Origin: Malachius bipustulatus
Taxonomy: Eukaryota; Arthropoda; Insecta; Coleoptera; Melyridae
Reading direction: 5' to 3'
Length of the DNA stretch: 64,000 bases
Assembly: GCA_910589415.1 (NCBI GenBank)
Contig: OU342639.1
Span: 30,388,268-30,452,267, forward strand
Positions 12,053 through 22,794 of this stretch are shown one piece after another; the stretch's first letter is position 1; each line of letters opens with the position of its first letter. The position numbers and the translations under genes were made by a program. The notes under the pieces are model-generated. The model was given only the letters and a program-made list of their open reading frames with translations. It made no database searches and was not told the origin of the DNA.

Positions 12053-13618
12053 TACAAGGTGAGTTTTTTTCAATGTTTAGTACAGGGATCTCGTAAACTA
12101 CTGCAGTTAGAGGAACGGTTAAATGGGGAAAGAAGTGCAGTTTTATGAGCTTAATTCGAAACAGCTTTTGTTTTTTTGAAAATCTCCATAGCTTCCTAGA
12201 TATTTAACATAAAGTAAATTCCGCGGATTTCTTTACACCGAGAGAGCAGTCTTATTATTGGGATTAGAGAAAAATCGTAAAGAAAAACCTTTTAGACGAT
12301 TTCATAGACAATAAAACGGCGTTACAATTTTTTTTATTTGCTGTGTCATTTTCGAGCTATGACGTAAACTTGTGTTTTTTTAAATGTAAGTCATAGTTGG
12401 CTATGACATCATTCGATATGTATTTTTTTTCTAAATACAACGATTTAAAACTCGATATTGTTTTTTCGGGAAATAAAAAAGTTAGGACGGTTTTTAATTT
12501 TATTTCCTCAACTTAACTAGGCGGCCATGTAAGCATAACTAACTGATAGACCTCAGTTGAATTTGAAATTGAAATTATACATAGATAATTTTGCAGAATA
12601 ATTTGTAATCCTCTATGCAAACAATTATACCTATTTAATTAACTACAAATTTTCTAATAGCCATCTAGTAACTCTAGAAAATATTATGAAACATTTGAAT
12701 ATAAAAGGTTAACGACGATTAAAATATCTGCGAAAATATTGTTCCGCAGCCCTGACAGCATTCTTTTGACACTGAATTCTATCATTCTATCATATCACGC
12801 TTCTCTTGGTTGGAAAACTCCATACTAGTAATTCACCTTGCAGGTTATACGATTTAAGAACTTCTGCAAAACCTGACTTCATGCTTAAAGTTCAATGGAA
12901 ATTATAAGCCTCTAAGTAACTAACTGTCAAATTTTATAGTTTCACTGTTTCTGTTACTGTTGCTAAGCAACCGTCACATTTTGATATGAATATTTAGTCT
13001 AAAGTTCTACAGCGCAGGTAGGTATTGTTACAAGATTTTTGAAAGATTAGAATTAAAATTAATTTTTTTTTCTCGAAAAACTAGCTATCCCGTTGAACTA
13101 TTAATTCATATAAGATTTTCAATTCAAAATTAACTAAAATTCAGCGTCTATACCACGTATTTGAGGAAATAAAATTAAAAACCGTCCTAACTTTTTTATT
13201 TCCCGAAAAAACAATATCGAGTTTTATATCGTTGTATTTAGAAAAAAAAGACATATCGAATGATGTCATAGCCAACTATGACTTACATTTAAAAAACACA
13301 AGTTTACGTCATAGCTCGAAAATGACACAGCAAATAAAAAAAATTGTAAAGCCATTTTATTGTCTATGAAATCGTCTAAAAGGTTTTCCTTTACGATTTT
13401 TCTCTAATCCCAATAATAAGACTGCTATCTCGGTGTAAAGAAATCCGCGGAATTTACTTTATGTTAAATATCTAGGAAGCCATGGAGATTTTCAAAAAAA
13501 CAAAAGCTGTTTCGAATTAAGCTCATAAAACTGCACTTCTTTCCCCATTTAACCGTTCCTCTAACTGCAGTAGTTTACGAGATCCCTGTACTAAACATTG
13601 AAAAAAACTCACCCTGTA
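12053..13618. mobile_element. Palindromic TACAGGG-type non-autonomous element, 459 bp arms
   Basis: The left arm (12053-12511) and right arm (13161-13618) are nearly exact reverse complements over about 458 bp. The left end is TACAAGGTGAGT and the right end is the complement of TACAGGGTGAGT. TA is present once at each outer edge, so the TSD is best read as TA with the element starting CAAGG/CAGGG. The interior (12512-13160) shows no coding. A Tc1/mariner transposase acting in trans is the likely mover (inference). Confidence 0.8.
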
Positions 13619-13834
13619 TTAATGTCATTTCAATAGTGAGGTGTGAAAGTTTCAGATATTTATTGTAAGAATTTAAAAAATGGCGTATGTTTAATTGATT
13701 TTGTTAAAAATTTTACTTTGTACGTACATACTATTCTTGTAAATATTTTTTTCAAACTTGAAAACAAATTGTTAGGTGCAAGATTGTTCTCTCATTTAAA
13801 TTTTCGCTACCTAGCTCAATTTGTAAGTATTTGT

Positions 13835-14132
13835 AAGTGAAAATCGAAAATTTTCAACTTCAAAGCAGTGTAGAACTAGACCGGCTCAAGATATCTAAAA
13901 CCCATTTACGTGTCCCTAGCTTAACTTTTCACATAGTATCCTATACTATGTTGTTTAAAATTTAATACAGGGTGATGAAAAAACGGATAATTTTCATCAC
14001 CCTGTATTAAAATTTACTCCGCATAATGGGATAGAACATGAAAAGCTAGGATAGAGACATTAACCATTTTTAGATATCTTGAGTCGTTCTAGTTCTACAC
14101 TGCTTTGAAGTTGAAAATTTTCGATTTTCACT
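13835..14132. repeat. Nested palindrome with a 45 bp TACAGGG mini-element at its centre
   Basis: The outer arms contain AGTGAAAATCGAAAATTTTC (13836) and its complement near 14112-14131, with the phrase CTCAAGATATCTAAAA mirrored near 14072. At the centre (13961-14011) is a small inverted pair, TACAGGGTGATGAAAA against TTTTCATCACCCTGTA, with a loop of about ten bases. The same family occurs at 20545-20805. Confidence 0.75.
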
Positions 14133-14223
14133 TGTTTATAACTCATAAACCGCTCAATCTAAATTCCAATGGTGAAAACCACCTGTATTCAATTTCTTCA
14201 GACATTTGAAAAATTAAATATTT

Positions 14224-14411
14224 TACAGGGTGTTCCCGTTAAAATAAAGGAGTAGGTGTCAACTTCCGGTATTTCCGGAAGTGCGGCCATCTAAAATATT
14301 TTCATTGAATTTCTCGTTGTCGCTTATGTCTGGGAATTTTTTATTTTGAGGTTCTAGGCCCATTAGTTTCCGAGATACGGTCGCTCACCTACCTTAATGA
14401 AACACCCTGTA
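14224..14411. mobile_element. Short MITE with TACAGGGTGTT ends
   Basis: The left end TACAGGGTGTTCCCGTTAAA and the right end, whose complement is TACAGGGTGTTTCATTAAGG, are inverted and followed on both sides by GTAGGTG-like sequence. About 188 bp, no coding. An internal near-palindrome CTTCCGGTATTTCCGGAAG lies at 14262-14280. Confidence 0.7.
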
Positions 14412-15127
14412 TACAGAGCATTTATTTTAATCGTTGCCATAGGGAATTTCATGTTAAAGTTACAATTCCACCCTATGTTAACTTATGTTGCCTGGCAGCT
14501 TAGAAATCGTTTTTATTTTTCAATAATAGTCCATGTCATCTACTTCACAATACAGCCTGTTAGAAAAACCGACTTTTGTTTAATATAATTATACAGGGTT
14601 GTATAACTATTTCGTGGCTTACTACAGGGTCAAAGATATCGGAACCGGCTACAGGGTCGTTTAAATTGTGCACAATTTTATACTTACTTCGAATCTGAAA
14701 CAGAATTTCATATAATTGCAGATGTGCAAAAAAAAATTCAAAATTTTATTCTTCTTTTTCCGTAAGAAATTTTTTTTTTCACAGATAGTTCGCTTTGTGG
14801 TTTTTTATATTAATTCGGCGAATATAATTTTTTTTTCTAAAAAACTAGAATAAAAAAATCTAGATTAGAGTTTTCGTTTCCCTAATTTTTATTAGACCGA
14901 ACGACATGAAAAACAATAGATATCGCATCCGCTATAGGAAAAACAAAAGTAGACTATGGAAACTCTTGAATCTAGTCGACTTTGAAAATTTTTGAAATGT
15001 CAAATGTCAAATGACTTGTGTGAACCTACAAAAATATTCAGTTCATTTTCAACAGCAATAAATAAGAAATCTCGATATTTTAGTTTCGAAATAGTTATGA
15101 CTCTATTAAATACCTAATGTATGAGTA
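14412..15127. repeat. Dispersed repeat fragments (two families)
   Basis: 14460-14590 (with TTAACTTATGTTG) matches 19665-19795 directly and 16120-16240 in reverse. 14690-15085 resembles the arms of the next element: CTAGTCGACTTTGAAAATTT at 14975 against CTAGTCGGCTTTGAAAATTT near 15820. No gene seen. Confidence 0.6.
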
Positions 15128-16094
15128 TACAGTGTGTCCAGTGGAAGCGGCAGTACATGGGGATCTTGGAAACGGCAAGAGATACAGGCTCTGTTAAATT
15201 AGAGAAAAGTTGCACAATTTGATGCTTAATAAGATTTTTTCGAATATTTTCAGTCATTGCTGAAATATCCTGAAAAAACTGAAAAATCAAAATTTCTTAT
15301 TTTAGTCATATCTTTTTTATTAGGTGGGAAATAATGAATTATTATTTTTTGTAAGCTTACATAAGTCGTCAAAAGCTATCCATTTGACATTACAAAAATT
15401 TTCAAAGCCGACTAGATCCCAAAGTTTTCATAGCCAACTTTTATTTTTCTTTTGGCCGCCATATTGATTTTGTATGTCGTTCGGTGTAAAATAAATCAAG
15501 GAAACCAAAAATTAATAACATGAAATAAAATTCAAAAATTTTATTATTCTTTTTTCAAAAAAAAACAAACATTTTTTCACCCAATTACATTAATATGAAG
15601 TCATATTACTTGCTTTATGTTTTTTTACTTTTTATATGATATTCGGTATGAAGATTTATTTTTTTTTTGAAAAAAGAATAAAATTCTTGACATTTTTGTT
15701 ATCGAATGTTATTAATTTTTAATGGTTTCCTCGATTTATTTATTTTATACCGAATGACATAAAAGATCAATATGGCGGCCATAAGAAAAACAAAAGCTGG
15801 CTACGAAAACTCTTGGGATCTAGTCGGCTTTGAAAATTTTTGTAACGTCATATGGATAGCTTTTGACGATATTATATAAGCCTGCAAAAAATAATTAATT
15901 AATTTGCAATAATAAAAAAGATATGGCTAAAATAAGAAATTTAGATTTTTCAGTTTTTTCAGGATATTTCAACAACGACTGAAAATATTCAAAAGAAAAA
16001 AAATCAGTTTCTTATTAAGCATCAAATTGTGCAACTTTTCTCTAATTTAACCGACTCTGTATCTCATGCCGTTTCCAAGATCCCCATGTACTGT
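15128..16094. mobile_element. Palindromic non-autonomous element, family 2
   Basis: The arms start with CAGTACATGGGGATCTTGG (15151) and are mirrored to 16093; the two arms meet around 15600-15700. The left terminus TATACAGTGTGTCC is outside the preserved right arm, so the right tip appears lost. The same family, with the block ...CCGACTAGATCCCA..., makes up 32341-33349. No coding. Confidence 0.75.
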
Positions 16095-16308
16095 GAAGTA
16101 TAATTAAATTAAACAGAGTCCGATTGTTCTGACAGGTTTTATTGTGAAGTAGATAACACGCGCCTCGCTGATTGCACGATTATTGAAAGCTAAAAAAGAC
16201 TTCTAAGTTGCAAGATAACAGAAGTTAACATGGGGTGTGATTTTTACATGCAAAGTAGGTGGTAATTACAAAATTAGCTAATGAAATCCTAATGGCGAAG
16301 GTAGGTTC
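16095..16308. repeat. Reverse copy of the 14.46 kb dispersed repeat
   Basis: GTTCTGACAGGTTTTATTGTGAAGTAG and AGTTAACATGGGGTGT read as the reverse complement of 14450-14570. The edges are unclear. No gene. Confidence 0.55.
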
Positions 16309-16551
16309 AGGGGCCTGTTTCACAAAACACTATTAACTATTTATTATTAATAGTAATAGAGCTCATAATATAAGGGATTTTCAATAGTTTTTCTCAAAAT
16401 AATGGTAATAGTCTATTAAGTAATAGCTTATTAATGAACTATTATTTATAGTTTATTTCAATTATATTAGTCGGTCAGTGTTTCACAAAAATTGATATGA
16501 TAAAAATAGAGACTATTATTAATAACTCATATTTTTGTGAAACAGGCTCCT
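16309..16551. mobile_element. MITE with GGGGCCTGTTTCAC ends
   Basis: The left end GGGGCCTGTTTCACAAAA and the right end TTTTTGTGAAACAGGCTCC are inverted repeats of about 17-18 bp bounding about 243 bp. The interior is rich in TATTAATAGT-like motifs and lacks coding. The TSD is not clear by eye. Ends of this style are seen in insect PIF/Harbinger-like and hAT-like MITEs, but I cannot choose between them. Confidence 0.7.
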
Positions 16552-17052
16552 GGTCGGTAGGTAGGATATCAATATATTCACCAGGATAAAATATGTAATT
16601 GGCTTCCGAGTCCAAGTAAGAATCTTGGAACTTGTTTTCATGCAGACTTTACCAGTGAATGGAAAATGAATTTAACAACGAAACGAGGTCAAATTTATTG
16701 CTTTACGGCGTTGCCAAAATTGGATGTCACATCGTGTGTCCTATTGTACATAAATGGTCATTTATATAGCATATATGATGGAAGTGAGAACGTTCAGGCC
16801 GTAACTGCAGTAAAACGCGATGCTAGCGTCAGCGGATTATTGTGGAACTAAAATGTTATCTTGAGGGTACCAGGGGGTCCAAATCACTTCCACAAAAATT
16901 TTTGCATACGGACTGCTAACGCCATCTTGAAGCTATATATGCACTCAATAAGGCGAAACGTTGTGACTTCCGAAATCGGAAGCCACAACGTCATATATGA
17001 AGTGACAACGAATTATGCGTATCTGATTTTGAAGTCACATAGTACCTTCTAT

Positions 17053-17056
<4 letters not shown>
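16552..17056. other. Intergenic, no gene supported
   Basis: Holds a small perfect palindrome around GACTTCCGAAATCGGAAG (near 16970). An open frame at 16666-16851 has no recognisable domain. Confidence 0.5.

Positions 17057-17097
<41 letters not shown>
17057..17097. repeat. TA microsatellite
   Basis: An almost pure TA tract with two TTTA interruptions. Similar tracts join the parts of the composite repeat, but neither half of that repeat is present here. Confidence 0.85.
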
Positions 17098-17098
<1 letters not shown>

Positions 17099-17714
17099 TT
17101 ACGGTACAATTCAGGCTCCGGCCATGTAATTTTTGCGGTTTACTGGGACTCCGGCGTCACCCGGCGTCCGATATACGGATCCCCAGTGACATCTTCAATT
17201 TAAAACTACCAAATGGTTCCTCAGGTGATGTGTAACTAGTTTTCATCGAAAAATCGAGGAGCCTGACTAAATCCATTATCTGATTGCCGTATAAGTTGTA
17301 GTTCATCGTGTATTTAGATAGAGGCGCTGCATACGATTGAGTGTATATACAAGTGGGAACCCAGGACGGTTTACTCGGCACTTGTATAAAATGTTTTAAG
17401 TAGAAAGGGTTACCTGGCACCGCGTTTATAAATGATACTTGGAGGATCACTGGGCGCTGTTTATAAAAATGATACTTTCAGGTTTACTCGAAGTAAAGCA
17501 GTTCATTCATGCAAACACGACTATTAGCTCCTAAAACAAATAAAAAAAAATACCCACGGTCTACCCATATAATGCTCTTCAATTATAGGAAAACACCGAT
17601 GAGGTAATAGGGTTGATATGAAAATTAATCTCTTTTATATTCAGTTTTAGATTTAAATCCACATAATTATGTAACATACAATAATTATGTTCCTACCTAA
17701 TTTTTAAAGGGCCA
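17098..17714. other. Intergenic with a 35 bp tandem duplication
   Basis: GTTTATAAATGATACTT near 17424 is repeated as GTTTATAAAAATGATACTT near 17459, giving a two-unit repeat of about 35 bp. A 97-codon minus-strand frame (17157-17450) spans part of it. Its composition is more even than its AT-rich surroundings, but I recognise no domain and do not call a gene. Confidence 0.45.
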
Positions 17715-18126
17715 TGTTAATAATTCAGATCAGAATGGCCAGTCGCACGTCACTACAATTTTTACATTATTACATTTCATTTTCCTTATAGTTTCATAAT
17801 TTGTGGTTGGTTCTTTTCTTTTGTGGAAAAGTACTTTAGGATCTAAGTAAAACTTGCACAGAAGAATGATTTCTTTGTTTCACGCGTCCTCATAAGGCGA
17901 CTGTCACTCTATTGGGCTATTCGAGTAGGGTAAGGAATAATTTAAAAAAATCGTCCAATAATAATTAATGGGCCATCTAAATGGTAATTACAGTTATGGC
18001 GAAGCAAATATCTCCCTATTACTGATGATTTCCCTAGTACTATGATCTTCCACACTATCTCCTAGTAGTTACCTATGATGTACATAGAATGCCTGAGTGC
18101 GACTGGCCACTGATCTGAATAATGAC
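17715..18126. mobile_element. MITE-like element with about 30 bp TIRs
   Basis: AATTCAGATCAGAATGGCCA (17722) is mirrored by a right arm reading TGGCCACTGATCTGAATAAT (18104). Both continue inward as AGTCGCAC. The span is about 412 bp and coding-free. TSD not resolved. Confidence 0.6.
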
Positions 18127-18147
18127 CAAAAAATGTATTTTCGAATA

Positions 18148-19544
18148 TACAAGGTGTTTCTAAAAAAAGTACCGCAAGTTGGAGGGCGTGTAGATGAAGC
18201 TTAGATATTAAGAAAATTCAAATACTTTTTTTTCCGAAAATGTTTTTCAACCGAGATACAGGGTGTCGAAAAAATTAATTATTTCAAGTTTTTGACGATA
18301 TCTTAGGAACTGTTTGAGATACAGAACCCAGCTTTTGTACACATCTTGTCATTAATATTATCTACGTAAAGAGGGAAAATAAAAAAAAAAATATATGTGG
18401 CAGTGAAACAATTGTATAAAAAATATCAAAAACACTGTTAAAAGGGCTATTAGCCCTGATGTTATTAATAGTTATACAAGGTGTGCTTCATGTCCAAAAA
18501 GGCTCCCTTTTCGAGATGCATATCACAAAAGGAGGTCAACTATAGCGGGTAATTATAGTTTTACAAACATTAACGTACCGGGTGTTCCTGTTTTTGATGT
18601 CACGCGTTACTTTTTACTACGGAACTTTTTTGTCCCCACGCCACTGATTGATTCTGTATTTTTTATTCAAAGGCTAAAGTATTCCTAAACTTTTTGCTCT
18701 TTTATAAAAGAATCGTACTTGCGTCGTTTTCCCGTAATTAATTCTTTATTATGGATCTATACTACTGAAAATTATTTCTGAAAATTTCGTTGTTAATTTA
18801 AATAATAATTTCAACAACAACGTTCCACCACAGATTCCTCGTTGTGTCAAATTGTACCGATTTAACTGAAATTAATTATGCCTAAAATGGCACTTTTTTC
18901 AAGATACAGCTCTTACAAAATAAATTTGGAAAATACACATTTTTCAAAATACCGAAGTAAATAAAACATAATTAAATGAGAAAATTTAGTTTCACCGCCT
19001 ACTATGATTATTCTCAAGGTCAATAAATGTGAATAAAGTCATTTCTTTGAAATAAAAATTAATTTTTTTAATTAAAATGAGATTTTCACAAATACGTTTT
19101 CGTGGTGTGTAAGTCCATCATTAAATTTAATTATGGTAAAATTATGCAAGATACAAAACTTTAATAACAGGGCAAAGTTTGGTAATACTTACGCCTTTGG
19201 ATAAAAAATATAGAATCAACCAGTGGCGTATGACTAAAAATTGTAGGGTAAAAAATGAGATGTGACATCAAAAAGAGGAACAGCCTGTATATCAATACTT
19301 GTAAAACTACTCCAGTCTATTGCTATTAACAATAGTAGTAGGCGGTGCAATTTTGAAATTTTTCAGTTAATTTATAATTTTGACTTCTTCTGGAAAACGT
19401 ATATTTGGTTGACCCCATTATTTTAACGACTGTATCTTGAAAAAGGTGCATTTTTGGACATAGATAATTTTGGTAAATCGGCATATTTTTTACTCGGGAG
19501 TCTATGGTAGAACGTTGGTGGTACTTTTTTAGCGACACCCTGTA
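18148..19544. mobile_element. TACAGGG-type element with a nested palindromic core
   Basis: The outer ends TACAAGGTGTTTCTAAAAAA (18148) and the right end (complement TACAGGGTGTCGCTAAAAAA, to 19544) are inverted and flanked by TA. Inside, a second inverted pair runs from about 18540 to 19310: CGGGTGTTCCTGTTTTTGAT near 18579 against ATCAAAAAGAGGAACAGCCT near 19267, extending inward through AAAGGCTAAAGTATTCC and its counterpart. This suggests one element inserted in another. Internal TACAAGGTG (about 18475) and TACAGGGTG (about 18251) tips hint at more truncated copies. No coding. Confidence 0.65.
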
Positions 19545-20519
19545 TAGCAGTGAGAAAATTCATTTTTTACTTATGAAATTAGGTATCTGGGCAATTTATA
19601 TTTTTAAACAGTGAATTCTATTGAAGAGGGACCTTATAGAAAGTGACCCTATTAAAAATTACACCCCCATGTTAACTTATGTTGTCTTGTAGCTTCGAAG
19701 TCATTTTTGATTTTCAGTAATATGTAGTACCATGTCATTTACTTTACAATACGACTAATCGGAAAAAACCGGTTTGTGTTTAATTTATACCGAGTAATTC
19801 AAAATGAGCGTTGCTCAGGTATTGCTGACTTCGTTGTTATTGGAGCTATGAAGTCCGTATCCTAAGTTCCATCAATTTTTTCGGGACCGAAGCGGAGCGA
19901 AATAGAAGTGCTGGGTGGGTAAGAAGCAAAAACAGCTATTGCAATTAATTTTAAGGTCACAACTAAGGCCTCTTTGATACTACGGTCGAATTGCTATTTT
20001 TTCTTCACTTTCAGGGCCAGGAATATCTTCGAAATTAACAGTAGCACGATTATTATTTTGATATTTGAATTTATTTTGCATTTGCATTCCAAAAAGCATG
20101 ACATCAGTCCCTATATAGTCTGAATACGATATTAGAAAGCTATATCCGGTGCCAATCCTGCTCCTGTAGGCTTCGAGGCAGTTGGCCTTGTCGTCAAGTT
20201 ATTACTTCCGAGACCCGGCGTATTTATTATGTGATTATCCCCGATTCTAGCCAGACCGCACTCGCAAATTCGATTTTTAGTGCCGTTTTTTTTTAGCTAA
20301 TCATGCATTTGCAAAGCAAATGAATACCTTCCTGGTGTTACTATTGGTACGTCCTCCACCCCTATATAGGTGCCTTAGTGAAACTGTAGGATACCCGGAT
20401 GGTTGATACCCTAATAGGATAATGACCAAAAAATTTATTGGGGAGCCCTGCATATTATTACATTTTCATATTTTCTGATAAAAAGCGAATTAAAAAGAAT
20501 CACACTGTGTGTGTTTAAA
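19545..20519. other. Intergenic; includes a copy of the 14.46 kb repeat
   Basis: 19660-19800 repeats the TTAACTTATGTTG-type sequence of 14.46-14.6 kb. The remainder (19800-20519) is unique, moderately mixed in composition, and shows no gene. Confidence 0.5.
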
Positions 20520-20880
20520 ATAATGATTCTGAGTTATAAACAAGTGAAAATCGTCATTGTTCGATTTTCAAAACAATTCACACCAAAAACGGCTCAAGAT
20601 TTTGGAAAATGTCTTACACGTTCCTATCTTAACTTTAGTGTGTAGGTAGTTGAAATTTTTATACAGGGTGATGACAAATCTGATAAATTTCAATTTCATT
20701 CACACAATGGGATACCACATGAAAACTTAAACCAGGGACATGTAAGCCATTTTCCTATATCTTGAGCCATTTCCACTGTAACTTGCTTTGAAAATGTAAG
20801 AATGATGCTCTCCTAAGCTGCAAAACAACAAGTTAATATAGGGTGTAATTTTTAAATGCCATTCCTCATGGCCAGTCTTA
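20520..20880. repeat. Second copy of the TACAGGGTGATGA-centred palindrome
   Basis: ACGGCTCAAGATTTTGG (about 20589) is mirrored by TATATCTTGAGCCATTT (about 20756), with TATACAGGGTGATGACAAAT at the centre (20658). It matches the 13.84-14.13 kb family, but the right half of the mini-element is degraded. The tail at 20815-20860 matches the 14.46/16.1/19.66 kb repeat, again next to the palindrome. Confidence 0.65.
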
Positions 20881-21390
20881 ATAAGAAATTCTTTATGTAT
20901 GTAGTTTAGAAGTTGCTAACGCTTACGTGTCATTTCATTAATTTAAGTTGAATCTGGCAATAATATGCTTTTTATCTAAATACTGGAGAACATAAACAGT
21001 CCAAGCAAATTATTGGTTATTACCTATCTGAATAATAATTATTGAAAGTCTAATTTTAAGCTTTCATTTTTTATTTTATTTTTTTCAATCACACCTTACT
21101 TAGAATTAATTTTGTGTCTTAAAACTGCCACTCAAACTCAATACTTTTCCACTAAAAATTGAAATCGGGAGACTTCAATAAATACATAGATGCTAACAAA
21201 AAATTTAGATTTGCATCTAAATGTCATCAATACTTAGGGAAGCATTAATGAAGTACGAAGTACCTTGTCAAATTTCAGGTTACCATTCCTTAGCCAATTT
21301 TATTTTTATATAAGAAGGTCCAATAAACAAAATGTCCGAAATAGCTTAATTTTGACAGTGCAGTGTGTTGACATTTATGAGAAAATTCCT
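20881..21390. other. Intergenic, no gene seen
   Basis: AT-rich with frequent stops. No repeat termini recognised. Confidence 0.5.
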
Positions 21391-21709
21391 CTTCATTCTC
21401 CCCTTTACGAAATTGTAACTTTCTGTCTTGATAAGACAACCGAAAACGAAAGTAAAACATCCTACAAATAATAATTATTTGTATGTTCCAGAAAGATTTA
21501 CTGGAATTTTTATTTGTAGTTTTACATTTAATTTTCCTTCTAAATAAACGTTAATCAAACTGACATTTCTACTTTTCCGTCCAGGGCACGAAAGTTTTTC
21601 ATACCTAGCAACCACCTAGCAACCTATCACCTAGTATGTTTTACTTTCGCTTTCGGTTGCCTTATCAAGACAGAAAGTTACAATTTCGTAAAGGGAAGAA
21701 TGAAAATAA
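21391..21709. repeat. Inverted repeat with about 65 bp arms
   Basis: TTACGAAATTGTAACTTTCT (21406) and AGAAAGTTACAATTTCGTAA (21673) are exact complements. The arms extend through GATAAGACAACCGAAAACG and CGCTTTCGGTTGCCTTATC. The loop is about 180 bp without coding, so this is probably a MITE remnant. Confidence 0.75.
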
Positions 21710-22338
21710 CTATTTTTTGTAATAATAACTTTGATACCAACCAAGATATATCAGTAAAACCTGTTGGTAGACATTTTTTCTAAAATACCCGTATACGACT
21801 GGAAAAAATTGATTTCTTACTATAATATCATTTTAGGTTTCAAACGAAGCACAACTTTTTATGAAGAATAACTTTTTTCACTAAAATGGATAATAATAGC
21901 TATTTATGATATTAATATTAAAAGTGAAGTTTTATGTTGTGAGTGAAACGGTTTGTGAAATGAGCGAAGCGTAGCGGATCGAATTGAACAATTTCACGAA
22001 CAAAATAAAATCACTTTTAAGACGAATATCATACAATGTTTTTTGTAAAACTGCCCTATTTTGATAATAAAATAGATGAATTTAGAATGACACTGAACTT
22101 CAAATTGCATTTTAAAATATTCAGATAAGTACAAGTGTACTTATCATAGCAACCGTTGCCGACGCTATGGTTACTAACAAATGCGTATATACAAATAAAA
22201 AAGACGCTATAATAATTATTATTAATTGCAATTTCTGAACAATTATTATTGTCTTGTGTTCTTGACTAGGTATTTATTTTTTATTAATGTGTGTGCCAGT
22301 AATAAAAAGAATATGAAAAAATCTTATCACCTATAATT
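21710..22338. repeat. Imperfect palindrome within unique sequence
   Basis: At 21918-22022, AAAAGTGAAGTTTTATGTTG faces ACAAAATAAAATCACTTTTAA. The remainder is AT-rich and unique. No gene. Confidence 0.5.
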
Positions 22339-22626
22339 TTGTCTGATTTCATCATGAGAAAATGTGGTTTAAAAAGAGAATGTACAGAAAAAGCAGGTAG
22401 AAATATTTTTAACACTAGTGTTAAAAGTATTTTTAACACGCTTCCATGTAAACAATCACTTTTAACACTGTCAGCTGTCGTTAAAAGTGTGACTTTTAAT
22501 GGTCGTTGCACAAAAAAAGTTTCCCATCTGACTCCTACTTACGTAGACGCACTGTATAATAGGGATTATGAATGTGGCAAAATTACATTGAACAAAAAAA
22601 AGCATGTCTATTTTTTGGGCAAATAA
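22339..22626. other. Cluster of TTTTAACAC motifs
   Basis: Five TTTTAAC-type motifs in both orientations lie between 22407 and 22500, including a 20 bp perfect palindrome, TTTTAACACTAGTGTTAAAA, at 22407-22426. The spacing suggests a multi-site binding region or a decayed element end. A 95-codon open frame spans it, but its repeated FNT-type residues simply translate the motif, so I do not call it a gene. Confidence 0.45.
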
Positions 22627-22794
22627 AAGTGCAATTTAGGAAGATTTTGAAATAATTTCATGTTTAAGATTGAATCTATAAAGATGTAAAATGACAGATT
22701 CCAATAATTGTTTCCAATTTTTTTTACAGATTAGTTTATCCCACGTATTATTTTTTTTTAATCCTGACTAAATAACGTACTTCTCACTTCCTTA

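Noticed and set aside
12053..13618. Long palindrome as an assembly artefact only
   Set aside because: The arms are not fully identical and end at transposon-type TACAGGG tips with TA flanks, which fits a real element.
17157..17450. 97-codon minus-strand frame as a gene
   Set aside because: Composition is suggestive, but there is no domain, and reading continues into stops at once downstream.
22339..22626. 95-codon open frame
   Set aside because: Its distinctive residues are a translation of the TTTTAACAC DNA motif, so the signal is in the DNA rather than the protein.
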